The notes: generated by a model from the sequence alone, not told the origin. A stretch of 64,000 nucleotides of DNA from SIG603 sp964370115 (GCA_964370115.1 CAYJIA010000007.1:1-64000), one strand, 5' to 3'. Shown: positions 50,947-59,431, counted from the first letter of the stretch. Translations and numbers: made by a program.

Positions 50947-53007
50947 ATGGGTTCAAAACTATTAAACAATATGATATCGATTTTTGTAGTGCTCATAGTG
51001 GCGTTTCTAATTATACCACTAGAGACTCAAATTCTCGACTTCATGTTTATATTAAACCTTAGCTTGTCGCTAATTATTATGCTTGTAACAATGTATATTA
51101 AAGAGGCTTTAGACTTTGCGATATTCCCGTCTTTGCTACTTATTACGACACTCTTAAGACTGGTGTTAAACGTGTCGTCTACCCGTTCTATTTTGTCAAA
51201 AGGCGGCTATGCAGGAGAGGTTATTGCGACTTTTGGAGAATTTGTTATAAGAGGCGATGTTGTCGTAGGTCTTGTAATCTTTCTAATCATAGTACTTGTT
51301 CAGTTTATAGTTATCACAAAAGGTTCTGAAAGAGTTGCGGAAGTCTCGGCAAGGTTTACCCTTGATGCTATGCCAGGTAAGCAAATGGCGATTGACGCCG
51401 ATTTAAGCTCAGGACTAATTGATGAGCAACAAGCAAGAGACAGACGTCAAAAAATCCAAAGAGAAGCAGACTTTTTCGGTTCTATGGACGGTGCGTCCAA
51501 ATTTGTTAAGGGAGATGCAATTATCTCCATTATAGTAACCCTTATAAACCTTATAGGTGGTATAGCCGTTGGTTTTTTAAATAATGAAGGTGATATCAAC
51601 TATATACTTAATACATATGCCGTCTCTACTGTAGGCGATGGCCTTATGAGCCAAATTCCAGCACTTTTGATATCGGTTGCAACTGGTATGATAGTTACAA
51701 GGTCTGCCTCTGATGCAAACCTTAATACCGATGTTATTAAACAGTTTACGTCCCAACCACTCGTGCTAATTATTGCAGGTGGAGCGCTTCCGTTTTTAAT
51801 GCTTATAGGTTTTCCGGCACCACAAGTTTTGATAATCTCAGCAGCACTTTTATCACTTGGTATTGTGCTTTATAGAAAGAACAAAGCAGTGGAAGTGGCG
51901 CTTGCAGAAGGAATTCCGACAGTTAAAGAAGAAGTTACCAGTGAAGTTGATTTTTACAAGAATATTGATAATATATATGGCCTATTAAATGTAGACCCAA
52001 TAAGTGTTAGTGTTGGTTATAGCCTTCTACCACTTGTAGATGAGTCAAATGGAGGATATTTCCTAGACCGTGTTGTAATGCTTAGAAAACAGTTTGCGGA
52101 CACCATGGGAATGGTTATTCCACCACTGAGGCTTACCGACAGCAGTGAACTTAACCCAAATCAGTATGAAATTAAGTTAAGGGGAGAAACGGTCGCCGCC
52201 GGCGAGGTTCTTGTAGACCACTATTTAGGACTAGGGCCCGACGAGCTATTAAAATCAAATGAAGTTGATGGTATAGATACGGTCGACCCGGCATTTGGAA
52301 TTCCAGCAAAGTGGATTAGCGATGACAAGAGGGTAAAGGCAGAGTCTTTAGGATATACACTAATAGATGCGACCTCTGTTATTATCACACACTTGTCAGA
52401 AATAATACGAATACATGCGCATGAGCTAATAAACAGGCAAGAAGTCAAGCGTATGATAGAAAATCTTAAAAAGTTTAATGAAGATGTCGTAAAGGATATA
52501 GTTCCAGAGGTGGTTTCACTAAACGATTTGCAGCGTGTTTTGAAAGCTTTGCTTAAAGAGGGAGTTCCAATTGTTGATTTAGAAATTATTGTCGAAACCC
52601 TTGCCGAGCATATGCCAACAGTAAAAGACAATGATATGCTAGTAGAATATGTCAGACAATCACTTAGAAGGACAATTACGCATCATTATGCCGAGTCGGG
52701 ACAACTAAAAGTTGTAAGCCTTGACAACAGCATAGAGGAAGTCATTATAAGAAACCTAAAAAGAGTGGACGGCGGTGCATATCTAAACCTAGACCCCGAC
52801 ACAATACAAAAAATCATGCAAAATACGAAAGCACAGCTTGATAATATCCAAAATCTAGTGCAAACACCTGTAATCCTTACATCTCCTTTTGTAAGAGTGT
52901 ATTATAAAAAACTACTCGATCAATTCTATCCGGATATAACTGTACTTTCTTTAAATGATTTGGATACTAGAGTACATGTACAATCGCTTGGCAATATTTC
53001 AATCTAA
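50947..53007 (+). CDS. flhA: Flagellar export gate protein FlhA
   Basis: FlhA is the large export-gate subunit with a cytoplasmic docking ring. The 686-residue protein has eight spans in the N-terminal half, including 'LDFMFILNLSLSLIIMLVTMYIKEALDFAIFPSLLLITTLLRLVLNVSSTRSIL', and the loop 'FVITKGSERVAEVSARFTLDAMPGKQMAIDADLSSGLI'-type FHIPEP region. The C-terminal half is the cytoplasmic domain. It follows flhB by three bases. flhF and flhG, its usual followers, are missing. Confidence 0.97.
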   Translation: MGSKLLNNMISIFVVLIVAFLIIPLETQILDFMFILNLSLSLIIMLVTMYIKEALDFAIFPSLLLITTLLRLVLNVSSTRSILSKGGYAGEVIATFGEFVIRGDVVVGLVIFLIIVLVQFIVITKGSERVAEVSARFTLDAMPGKQMAIDADLSSGLIDEQQARDRRQKIQREADFFGSMDGASKFVKGDAIISIIVTLINLIGGIAVGFLNNEGDINYILNTYAVSTVGDGLMSQIPALLISVATGMIVTRSASDANLNTDVIKQFTSQPLVLIIAGGALPFLMLIGFPAPQVLIISAALLSLGIVLYRKNKAVEVALAEGIPTVKEEVTSEVDFYKNIDNIYGLLNVDPISVSVGYSLLPLVDESNGGYFLDRVVMLRKQFADTMGMVIPPLRLTDSSELNPNQYEIKLRGETVAAGEVLVDHYLGLGPDELLKSNEVDGIDTVDPAFGIPAKWISDDKRVKAESLGYTLIDATSVIITHLSEIIRIHAHELINRQEVKRMIENLKKFNEDVVKDIVPEVVSLNDLQRVLKALLKEGVPIVDLEIIVETLAEHMPTVKDNDMLVEYVRQSLRRTITHHYAESGQLKVVSLDNSIEEVIIRNLKRVDGGAYLNLDPDTIQKIMQNTKAQLDNIQNLVQTPVILTSPFVRVYYKKLLDQFYPDITVLSLNDLDTRVHVQSLGNISI

Positions 53008-53029
53008 AAGGGAGAGGAGAGGCTAGTAA

Positions 53030-53815
53030 GTGGAGAAATACAGTAACCCGCAGATAAAAGAATGCAAGGTTGATGACCCAGAAGCTTTAATGATAAAGTA
53101 TAAGCAAACGGGCGATGTAGAGCTTAGAAATCAGCTTGTAATGCATTATTTGCAGTATGTTAATATTGCAATTTACAATATGCGCTCCATTTTACTCTCT
53201 AACATAGCTTTTGATGATTTTTTCAATCAGGGAATCATAGCCCTCATAGATTGTATAGAGCGCTATGATATTACAAGAGGTGTGGCGACATTTGATACTT
53301 ATAGCTATACTTTTATAAGAGGTTCAATTTTAAAGTATTTAAGAAAACAAAACTGGCTCCCAAATAGGCTTTGGGAAGCAAGAAAAAAGATATCGCAGGG
53401 GAAAAATTTGCTAGAGCAGAGGCTCTTAAGAGAGCCGACAAACAAAGAGCTTGCGGATTATCTTGGTATAAGTGAGGACAAGCTCTCGAAAAATATCTGC
53501 GAAATATCGGTTATTGACAATATATCATTTGAAGAGCTCTTGGCAGAGACTTACGGTAACGGAGTGAAAATTCCAGACGAAAACGGCGACAGCTCACCCG
53601 ATGCAGATTTAATAGCCAGAGAACTAAGACAAAGTCTAACTAAAGCAATAGAAAAATTGCCGCCAAAACAAAAACAGATTATAAGCTTGTTTTATTATGA
53701 AAATTTAAACTTAAGGGAAATAGGAGAAGTTTTAGAAATTTCTCAACAAAGAGTTTCACAACTTAGAAAAGCAGCACTTGAAAGTTTAAGAGAAGGCCTA
53801 CAAGATTTTACATAA
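53030..53815 (+). CDS. fliA: RNA polymerase sigma factor for flagellar operons (sigma-28, FliA/SigD)
   Basis: Sigma-28 drives late flagellar and chemotaxis genes and is held by FlgM. The 261-residue protein starts at GTG 53030 with GAGAGG. It has region 2 ('LVMHYLQYVNIAIYNM', 'GIIALIDCIERYDITRGVATFDTYSYTFIRGSILKYLRKQNWLP'), region 3 and region 4 ('IEKLPPKQKQIISLFYYENLNLREIGEVLEISQQRVSQLRKAALESLR'). flgM is at 32032-32355 in the divergent operon. Confidence 0.95.
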   Translation: MEKYSNPQIKECKVDDPEALMIKYKQTGDVELRNQLVMHYLQYVNIAIYNMRSILLSNIAFDDFFNQGIIALIDCIERYDITRGVATFDTYSYTFIRGSILKYLRKQNWLPNRLWEARKKISQGKNLLEQRLLREPTNKELADYLGISEDKLSKNICEISVIDNISFEELLAETYGNGVKIPDENGDSSPDADLIARELRQSLTKAIEKLPPKQKQIISLFYYENLNLREIGEVLEISQQRVSQLRKAALESLREGLQDFT

Positions 53816-53845
53816 ATCCGTTTTAAGCGGTAGGAGGAGAAGGAT

Positions 53846-54601
53846 ATGTTATCAAGTTTTTATACAGCAGCCTCGGGAATACTGACAAATCAAAGAGAGA
53901 TTGATATTATCGGTACTAATCTAACAAATATCCAAACCCCAGGATATAAAACGCAAAGAACAATAGTTGGTTCTTTTGATCAAGAGCTCCTAGTAGCTCA
54001 GGACGCTCACAAAACGACTCTTTTAAGTCCGTCTATGTCTACGTCTACCATAGTCGAAGATGTTGCAACTATATATGACACAGGGCTTATAGACACAACG
54101 GGTCGCTCGTTTGACTTTGCTATAAACGGTGAAGGCTTTTACGCGGTGGCAGATGCACAGGGGAATTTGAGCTACACAAGAAACGGCGGTTTTCAAGTAG
54201 ATGAAAATGGAAATTTAATCGTTCCTGGCTTTGGAACTGTTCAAGGTCAAAGTGGAAATATTACCTTGACAGATATCAACATAACAGTGCTTGAGGATGG
54301 AAGCATTTTTGACTCAAATGGTGCATATGTGGACAAAATAGCGGTGATGGTTCCTGCTGAAAATACAACATTAGAACTTCTTCCAAACGGAATGTTTTCA
54401 CCGGTTGAGGGGCAAATGGCAAATGCAGGCAATGTGTACACGATAAATCAAGGCGCACTAGAACTTTCTAATGTTGATATGAACTTAGAAATGACAAAAT
54501 TAATTGAAGCACAAAGGGCTTTCCAAGCTTGCAGCACCGCCTTACAAGTGGTAGATGAAATGAACTCTAAGGCGGCAAGTCAAATAGGAAGCATAAGATA
54601 A
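53846..54601 (+). CDS. Flagellar rod protein, FlgF/FlgG family (FlhO-like)
   Basis: A 251-residue distal-rod family protein, first of a tandem pair. It has 'LSSFYTAASGILTNQREIDIIGTNLTNIQTPGYKTQRTI' at the start, 'TGRSFDFAINGEGFYAV' in the middle and 'LELSNVDMNLEMTKLIEAQRAFQACSTALQVVDEMNSKA' at the end. Bacillota often carry two such genes (flhO/flhP or flgF/flgG); which role each plays is not certain. AGGAGGAGA is upstream. Confidence 0.9.
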   Translation: MLSSFYTAASGILTNQREIDIIGTNLTNIQTPGYKTQRTIVGSFDQELLVAQDAHKTTLLSPSMSTSTIVEDVATIYDTGLIDTTGRSFDFAINGEGFYAVADAQGNLSYTRNGGFQVDENGNLIVPGFGTVQGQSGNITLTDINITVLEDGSIFDSNGAYVDKIAVMVPAENTTLELLPNGMFSPVEGQMANAGNVYTINQGALELSNVDMNLEMTKLIEAQRAFQACSTALQVVDEMNSKAASQIGSIR

Positions 54602-54628
54602 ATTATATAGGATAAAAGGTGAATTAAT

Positions 54629-55360
54629 ATGAAAATGGCATTTTATGCAGGTGCATCGGGAATTATGGCACAGCAAGAGGCGATGGATAATATTGGACAT
54701 AATATCGCAAATGTTAATACCACAGGTTATCTAGAAAGCCAACTGTCTTTTGCATCACTTCTAAATACAGAAATGTATGCAAATACACCGACAGACCCAC
54801 TAGGCGGAAATGGCGTTAAAACAGTTGATATGGGACTTACGAATAAAGGCGGTTCTTATAGAAATACTGAATCTCCATATGATTTCGCAATTGTTGGAGA
54901 AGGTTTTTTTGCAGTTGATGCAGGCGGAGTTATAGAGTATACTTTAGACGGTACATTTGATGCATCTATTGAGGGGGACTTAGCGTATTTGGTAACTACC
55001 GACGGCGCTTATGTTTTAAATGATAATTTTGAGCGCATAGAGCTACAATGGGATGAGTCAAAAGGCAGATATGCATATGAAAGTCTAACAGAGCAAATAG
55101 GTGTTTTCCAGTTTTTCAACCCCACAAGACTTACACCACTACAGTCTAATAGATATGTATCAAATGAGCTTTCAGGCTTGCCTATAGTGGCGACAGAGGG
55201 TTCTGCAGAAGTTAGAAGCTCTATGCTTCGAAATTCGAGTATTGAGATAGAAGCAGCAATGGCAGACATGATAGTAAGCCAGCGTTCATATCAACTCAGT
55301 GCAAGAGTAGTGCAAACAGCCGATGAAAACGAACAAACTATAAATAGCCTTAGGAGATGA
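54629..55360 (+). CDS. Flagellar rod protein, FlgF/FlgG family (FlhP-like)
   Basis: A 243-residue paralogue of the preceding gene. It has 'MAFYAGASGIMAQQEAMDNIGHNIANVNTTGYLESQLSF', 'ESPYDFAIVGEGFFAVDAGG' and 'NSSIEIEAAMADMIVSQRSYQLSARVVQTADENEQTINSLRR'. The C-terminal helix is typical of the rod/hook family. The stop overlaps the cheC ribosome binding site, so translation of cheC is probably coupled. Confidence 0.9.
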   Translation: MKMAFYAGASGIMAQQEAMDNIGHNIANVNTTGYLESQLSFASLLNTEMYANTPTDPLGGNGVKTVDMGLTNKGGSYRNTESPYDFAIVGEGFFAVDAGGVIEYTLDGTFDASIEGDLAYLVTTDGAYVLNDNFERIELQWDESKGRYAYESLTEQIGVFQFFNPTRLTPLQSNRYVSNELSGLPIVATEGSAEVRSSMLRNSSIEIEAAMADMIVSQRSYQLSARVVQTADENEQTINSLRR

Positions 55361-55362
55361 GC

Positions 55363-55980
55363 ATGAGTAATAAAAATATTGAGTTTAACGATATGCAAAT
55401 TGATGCAATCAAAGAAATAGGAAATATAGGAAAAGGAAATGCCGGAACGGCTCTTTCTGAAATACTAAACAACAAAACTGTAGACATGAATGTCTCAAAA
55501 GTGAAAATGCTTGAATATGAGGATTTTGTAAACAGTTTTGGTGGAAATGAAGCGCTGTTGGTTGGAATTATTTCTACTCTTACCAATGATTTAGAGGGCA
55601 TGATAATGGTGCTTATGCGCAAAGACTGTGCCACTACGATTATTAATGAGTGGGTGGGTGCCGACTGCGAAGATTTACTAAGTATTGACGACTTGAATAA
55701 GTCTGCGATACAAGAAGCGGCAAACATAATGAAAGCTTCATATTTGAACTCGATTTCACAATTTTCGGGACTTACTATAGGTCTTTCTGCGCCAGATATA
55801 TGCATAGACATGGTGGGCTCAATTTTAGATGTACCTGCCGCATATTTTGCAAATATGAGCAGAAAAATTATGGTAATAGAAGACGATTTTGCATCACAAG
55901 GATGGAATGATAGCAGAATTATCTTACTTCTTGAAGTGGAATCATTAAAAAAATTGCTTAATGCGTTAGGTATGGATTGA
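55363..55980 (+). CDS. cheC: CheY-P phosphatase CheC
   Basis: CheC removes phosphate from CheY-P and, with CheD, adjusts adaptation. The 205-residue protein has two phosphatase motifs with Glu and Asn: 'AIKEIGNIGKGNAGTALSEIL' at ~17-37 and 'AIQEAANIMKASYLNSIS'. ATG 55357 is one base from AGGAG, so ATG 55363 is the likely start. It overlaps cheD by one base. Confidence 0.93.
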   Translation: MSNKNIEFNDMQIDAIKEIGNIGKGNAGTALSEILNNKTVDMNVSKVKMLEYEDFVNSFGGNEALLVGIISTLTNDLEGMIMVLMRKDCATTIINEWVGADCEDLLSIDDLNKSAIQEAANIMKASYLNSISQFSGLTIGLSAPDICIDMVGSILDVPAAYFANMSRKIMVIEDDFASQGWNDSRIILLLEVESLKKLLNALGMD

Positions 55981-56465
55981 TGAAAAACATTATTGTAGGG
56001 ATTTCGGATTATAAAGTTGCTAAAGACGGCGATGTGCTAACAACATATGCGCTTGGTTCGTGTGTTGGCATATGTCTTTATGATAGGCAATTAAAGATTG
56101 CAGGTTTGGCTCATATTATGCTCGGCATGAGCTCAGGATATAATGTGAAAACCGGATCTGAAAATCGTTTTGCAGATTTGGCTATTAAAAATATGTTAGA
56201 TGATATGAGAAAAGCTGGTGCCTCTATTGGAAGACTCACTGCGAAAATTGCAGGGGGCGCACAGATGTTTCAAACTCTGGCCGAGTCTCAGGTTAGTAAT
56301 ATAGGTCAAAAAAATATATTAGCAGTAAAGCAAGTTCTTTCGCAAAACAATATATCTATTTTAGCAGAAGATACTGGCAAAAATTATGGTAGAACACAAA
56401 CATTTGATTCTTCAAACGGAAAAATGACAATAAAATCCTACAGTAAAGGAACTGTTGAGTATTAA
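55980..56465 (+). CDS. cheD: Chemoreceptor glutamine deamidase CheD
   Basis: CheD deamidates receptor glutamines and binds CheC. The 161-residue protein has the catalytic Cys and His in 'TYALGSCVGICLYD' and 'IAGLAHIMLG', then 'KIAGGAQMF' and 'NIGQKNILAVKQVL'. ATG 55980 overlaps the cheC stop (TGATG). It is the last plus-strand gene of the fla/che operon. Confidence 0.94.
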   Translation: MKNIIVGISDYKVAKDGDVLTTYALGSCVGICLYDRQLKIAGLAHIMLGMSSGYNVKTGSENRFADLAIKNMLDDMRKAGASIGRLTAKIAGGAQMFQTLAESQVSNIGQKNILAVKQVLSQNNISILAEDTGKNYGRTQTFDSSNGKMTIKSYSKGTVEY

Positions 56466-56469
56466 AAAA

Positions 56470-56503
56470 CGCCCTAAATAACATAATATAGTTATTTAGG
56501 GCG
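56470..56503. terminator. Bidirectional terminator between cheD and the PilZ gene
   Basis: CGCCCTAAATAAC and GTTATTTAGGGCG pair over 13 bases. The T-run is good on the minus strand (for the PilZ gene) and weaker on the plus strand (for the fla/che operon). Confidence 0.85.
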
Positions 56504-56535
56504 AATTTTGTATAGAGTTTAGTGTGAATTTGATA

Positions 56536-57186
56536 TTAAATAATTTTATTTTTTGTCTTATTGTGCTCGCGCTCGAGTTTGAAAATTGCTTTGCAAAGTA
56601 AATCTATAGTGAATTCTGATAAATCTACAAAATTACCTCTGCACTCAAAACCACCATCAACAGATATGCTATCGATTATTTTACAGCTAAGCTCAAATAC
56701 AGGAAGCTCTGGTGCGAGATAAAGATTTGATATAGATACAGTTTCGTCAGTGGTGAAATTATGTTCGCAGAAGAACTTTATTCCAGAAATACTAATGTCC
56801 ACAAGCTTTATATCATGTGTTTGGACTACTTGATTCATAGTGTCTTCTAAGTCTATAGCCTTGGCATAAGCGCTACTAGTGACACGGAAAAATTTACGTC
56901 TTTCTGAGTCTTGGAAAATTTTCACATTTACTATGCGACAAATATCTTTTGTAGAGGCAAAAGTAGTTGCGCCAAGGACTAAAAATTTTCCGTTTTTTCT
57001 AAGGACTACTTTTACCCGCAAATTATATTCAAGAAGTTGAAGAGGTTCTCCATTTTTTGAAACAATATCAACAACAACCTGATCATTTCTGTCTATTTTA
57101 CTAACGGTGCCTATGAGCAAGAGTTGGTTTTCAAGAGTTTTTACTTCGCACAAAGCACCTACAAAGTTAGTGTCTAAATCTGTCAT
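56536..57186 (-). CDS. PilZ-domain c-di-GMP receptor (YcgR/DgrA-like)
   Basis: A 216-residue protein. The N-terminal YcgR-type domain (~1-95) is followed by a PilZ domain with both ligand motifs: RRKFFR (RxxxR) and 'DISISGIKF' (DxSxxG). In Bacillus, YcgR-like proteins slow or stop flagella when c-di-GMP is high by binding MotA. The location beside cheD and the motor operon fits that role. ATG 57186 has GGAGGT seven bases upstream; a TTG at 57201 overlaps it. Confidence 0.92.
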   Translation of the reverse strand: MTDLDTNFVGALCEVKTLENQLLLIGTVSKIDRNDQVVVDIVSKNGEPLQLLEYNLRVKVVLRKNGKFLVLGATTFASTKDICRIVNVKIFQDSERRKFFRVTSSAYAKAIDLEDTMNQVVQTHDIKLVDISISGIKFFCEHNFTTDETVSISNLYLAPELPVFELSCKIIDSISVDGGFECRGNFVDLSEFTIDLLCKAIFKLEREHNKTKNKII

Positions 57187-57237
57187 ACGGTCTACCTCCA
57201 AAAATTTTAAAAAAATAATAATAATTGAGAAAATTAC

Positions 57238-57266
57238 TTGAAAAAATGATAATTATTTGTTATTAT
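57238..57266 (+). promoter_or_regulatory. SigmaA-type promoter of the parA-comFB pair
   Basis: TTGAAA (57238-57243), a 17-base spacer and TATTAT (57261-57266), about 80 bases before the parA start. The dyad at 57245-57270 covers the spacer and the -10. Confidence 0.75.
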
Positions 57267-57270
57267 CATT
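57245..57270. promoter_or_regulatory. Dyad over the parA promoter (candidate operator)
   Basis: AATGATAAT (57245-57253) and ATTATCATT (57262-57270) are perfect inverted copies around an 8-base spacer. The half-sites TGATAAT/ATTATCA resemble Fur-family boxes, but the spacing differs from the standard 7-1-7 arrangement. It lies between the divergent PilZ and parA genes. Confidence 0.6.
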
Positions 57271-57346
57271 TTACTTGTTTTTATTAAATTTATCAAGTGG
57301 AAAATGAAAAAAAATTAATTTATACATATTGAGGGGAGTGAAGTTT

Positions 57347-58114
57347 GTGGCTAAGGTTATTTCGTTTATTAATGAAAAAGGTGGAGTTGGAAAAACCACC
57401 TCTACTAATGTGGTCGCGGCTATTTTAAAAAATAAAGAATATAAGGTGCTCTGCATCGATTTTGACCCACAGGGGCACTTATCGTCAGGTTTTGGAGCAG
57501 ATGTGATGTCTAGCCCTACGATTTATGATGTACTAAAGCATAGGGTAAAAGAAAGAGCGGCGATACAAAATTCAAATGTAGTTGACATAATACCTGCAAA
57601 TGATATGCTAAAAAGTATTGAGGCAGAGTTTACAGGAAAAAATAATCACGAACTTTTAAAGGAAGTCATAAAACCACTCATGCCAATTTATGACTATATT
57701 TTAATTGACTCACCACCAGAACTAGGACTTATGTCCGTAAATGCCCTTGTTGCTTCCGATGTTGTCCTCATACCTAGCTTGCCAGACGGGTACAGCCTTA
57801 TGGGTACTATAAAGGTACACGAGACGATTTCGAGGGTCAAAGATGCATTTAATAAAAGCCTTTCGATAGCTGGTATAGTGCTTATAAGATATTATGCGAG
57901 GGAAAGGCTTAGCAAAACGGCTGCCGAGGTGCTAGGTGATATCAGCAAAAAAATGGATATACCAATTTTAAATACAAAAATTAGACACAGCAATATTGTG
58001 TGTGATGCAACCACTGTAAGACAGGCAGATGTAATGAAATCTATACCCAAAAACAAGGCGATAGGTGATTATGTAGAACTTGTAGACGAGCTTTTAAAGA
58101 AAGGATTGATATAG
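57347..58114 (+). CDS. ParA/Soj-family ATPase
   Basis: A 255-residue P-loop ATPase. It has the deviant Walker A 'KGGVGKTTSTNV' with the signature lysine, 'VLCIDFDPQGHLSSGFG' and 'YDYILIDSPPELGLMSVNAL' (Walker B region). The sequence is Soj-like and not obviously FlhG. Such ATPases place plasmids, chromosomes or chemoreceptor arrays (as ParC in Vibrio). The start GTG 57347 has GAGGGGAG at a suitable distance; the frame extends to TTG 57329. It is followed by a ComFB-domain gene after three bases, not by a ParB gene. Confidence 0.9.
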   Translation: MAKVISFINEKGGVGKTTSTNVVAAILKNKEYKVLCIDFDPQGHLSSGFGADVMSSPTIYDVLKHRVKERAAIQNSNVVDIIPANDMLKSIEAEFTGKNNHELLKEVIKPLMPIYDYILIDSPPELGLMSVNALVASDVVLIPSLPDGYSLMGTIKVHETISRVKDAFNKSLSIAGIVLIRYYARERLSKTAAEVLGDISKKMDIPILNTKIRHSNIVCDATTVRQADVMKSIPKNKAIGDYVELVDELLKKGLI

Positions 58115-58117
58115 AAT

Positions 58118-58576
58118 ATGGATAATAAAGTAAACGAAAGCAGTAAAGATATGTTATTTAGCAGACTGTTACCTGCGCTTAAAAGCAATCCTTTTTCCTC
58201 AGAGTACGAGGGTGTTATAAGAAGAGAAATGGAAACAGAGGTTGAAGTCAGCGAGGACGATATATTAGCGGCACTTAGGAGCAAACTTTTCGCAAGAGAG
58301 GACGAGGGCTCAGGGAAAAGTGCATATGCAACTTTAAACATCATGGAAAGTTTGGTTGTAAAGTATTTAGACCAAGTAATAAAAAGATTTAACAGCTGTA
58401 GTTGTGACAGGTGTAAGTGCGACATAGCCGCATATGCACTTAATAATTTGCCACCAAAATACGTTGTAGCAGACAAAGAAAAGGGACTAAAGCTTGAGGA
58501 AGAAATATCATCAAAACTAATAATGAGCGCGCTGATTAATGCAGTAATAAAAGTAAGAAGTGAACCAAGGCATTAA
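58118..58576 (+). CDS. ComFB-domain protein, candidate partner of the ParA-like ATPase
   Basis: A 152-residue protein. The C-terminal half matches the ComFB family: 'NIMESLVVKYLDQVIKRF', then the cysteine cluster CSCDRCKCD, then 'AAYALNNLPPKYVV'. B. subtilis ComFB has the same order (ending LNKVSPSYV). ComFB proteins in cyanobacteria have been reported to bind cyclic dinucleotides; the four cysteines may instead or also hold a metal. The N-terminal ~75 residues (EVSEDDILAALRSKLF) are a separate helical region. The three-base gap to parA suggests a functional pair. Confidence 0.82.
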   Translation: MDNKVNESSKDMLFSRLLPALKSNPFSSEYEGVIRREMETEVEVSEDDILAALRSKLFAREDEGSGKSAYATLNIMESLVVKYLDQVIKRFNSCSCDRCKCDIAAYALNNLPPKYVVADKEKGLKLEEEISSKLIMSALINAVIKVRSEPRH

Positions 58577-58581
58577 TAACG

Positions 58582-58610
58582 AAAAAGGACAACCGTGGTT
58601 GTCCTTTTCT
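58582..58610. terminator. Bidirectional terminator between comFB and cheR
   Basis: AAAAGGACAACC (58583-58594) pairs with GGTTGTCCTTTT (58597-58608), with T-rich flanks on both strands. It separates the convergent comFB and cheR genes. Confidence 0.9.
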
Positions 58611-59431
58611 TATTTTGGTATTTTTTGATATATTGATGGTTCGCAGTATTTATATGGCGTTAACGTCTTATCTAAGACCTCTGAATGACTGGTGAAAAAA
58701 TAACCGCTAGGTTTGCTGACATCAAAAAATTTACTAACTAAATTCTGAGTGGTGAGCTTATCGAAATATATCATGACATTTCGACAAAAAATAATGTCAA
58801 AAGGTCCTATGCCCGTAAGTGGCTGCATTAAGTTTAAAGACCTAAAACTAACGTCCTTGCGGATGTTATCACTCACCTTAAATTTGTCAGATGAGATTTC
58901 ATTAAAATACTTCATTTGCCATGAGGCAGGTAGAGAATTCATCTCACTTTGAGAATATACAGCGTTCATACCTTTAGTCAGTGCCGCATTTGAGATGTCT
59001 GTGGCAAGGATTTTTATGTCCCACATAGACTTTCTTGAAGAAAAATATTGGTCAAGACACATAGCAATAGTGAATGCCTCTTGTCCGCCTGAACAACCTG
59101 CACTCCAGATATTAATCTTATTTTGATTACTTCTTTCAAGTTGGGGTAAAATTTTCTGCATTAAATAATCAAAATGCTGAAACTCTCGCCCAAAGAAAGA
59201 GTAATTTGTTGTAATCTTATTTAGAAATAACTCTTTGTCGGCACTATTATTGCTTTTCTTTAAATAGTCAATATAAGGGCCGAAGCTTTTAAAACCCTGC
59301 TTGACTAAAACCGAGGATAAACGGCCCTCAATGAGGGCTTTTTTTGCGGTTAAGTCAAGGCCGTAATTTTGTCTGACAAAATTTGAAAGAGTTAAAAATT
59401 CCAAATCTGTTAGGTTTATCATTAAAGACAA
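58610..59431 (-). CDS. cheR: Chemotaxis protein methyltransferase CheR
   Basis: CheR methylates receptor glutamates using SAM. The protein (274 residues from TTG 59431) has the N-terminal helical domain, 'ITTNYSFFGREFQHF' (usually TTNxTxFxRE), the SAM site 'IWSAGCSGGQEAFTIAM' (usually AGCSTGEEpYT) and 'DIIFCRNVMIYFD'. Both motifs differ slightly from the norm but keep the key residues in most places. GTG 59443 overlaps the AGGAGG site, TTG 59431 is 11 bases from it, and ATG 59422 is also possible. Confidence 0.9.
   Translation of the reverse strand: MSLMINLTDLEFLTLSNFVRQNYGLDLTAKKALIEGRLSSVLVKQGFKSFGPYIDYLKKSNNSADKELFLNKITTNYSFFGREFQHFDYLMQKILPQLERSNQNKINIWSAGCSGGQEAFTIAMCLDQYFSSRKSMWDIKILATDISNAALTKGMNAVYSQSEMNSLPASWQMKYFNEISSDKFKVSDNIRKDVSFRSLNLMQPLTGIGPFDIIFCRNVMIYFDKLTTQNLVSKFFDVSKPSGYFFTSHSEVLDKTLTPYKYCEPSIYQKIPK

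Noticed and set aside
57245..57270. Standard Fur box
   Set aside because: Half-sites are Fur-like, but the 8-base spacing does not match the 7-1-7 or overlapping forms, so I report only a dyad.
57347..58114. FlhG assignment for the ParA-like ATPase
   Set aside because: It is not adjacent to flhF or flhA, and its sequence is Soj-like with a ComFB partner; FlhG is not excluded but not supported.
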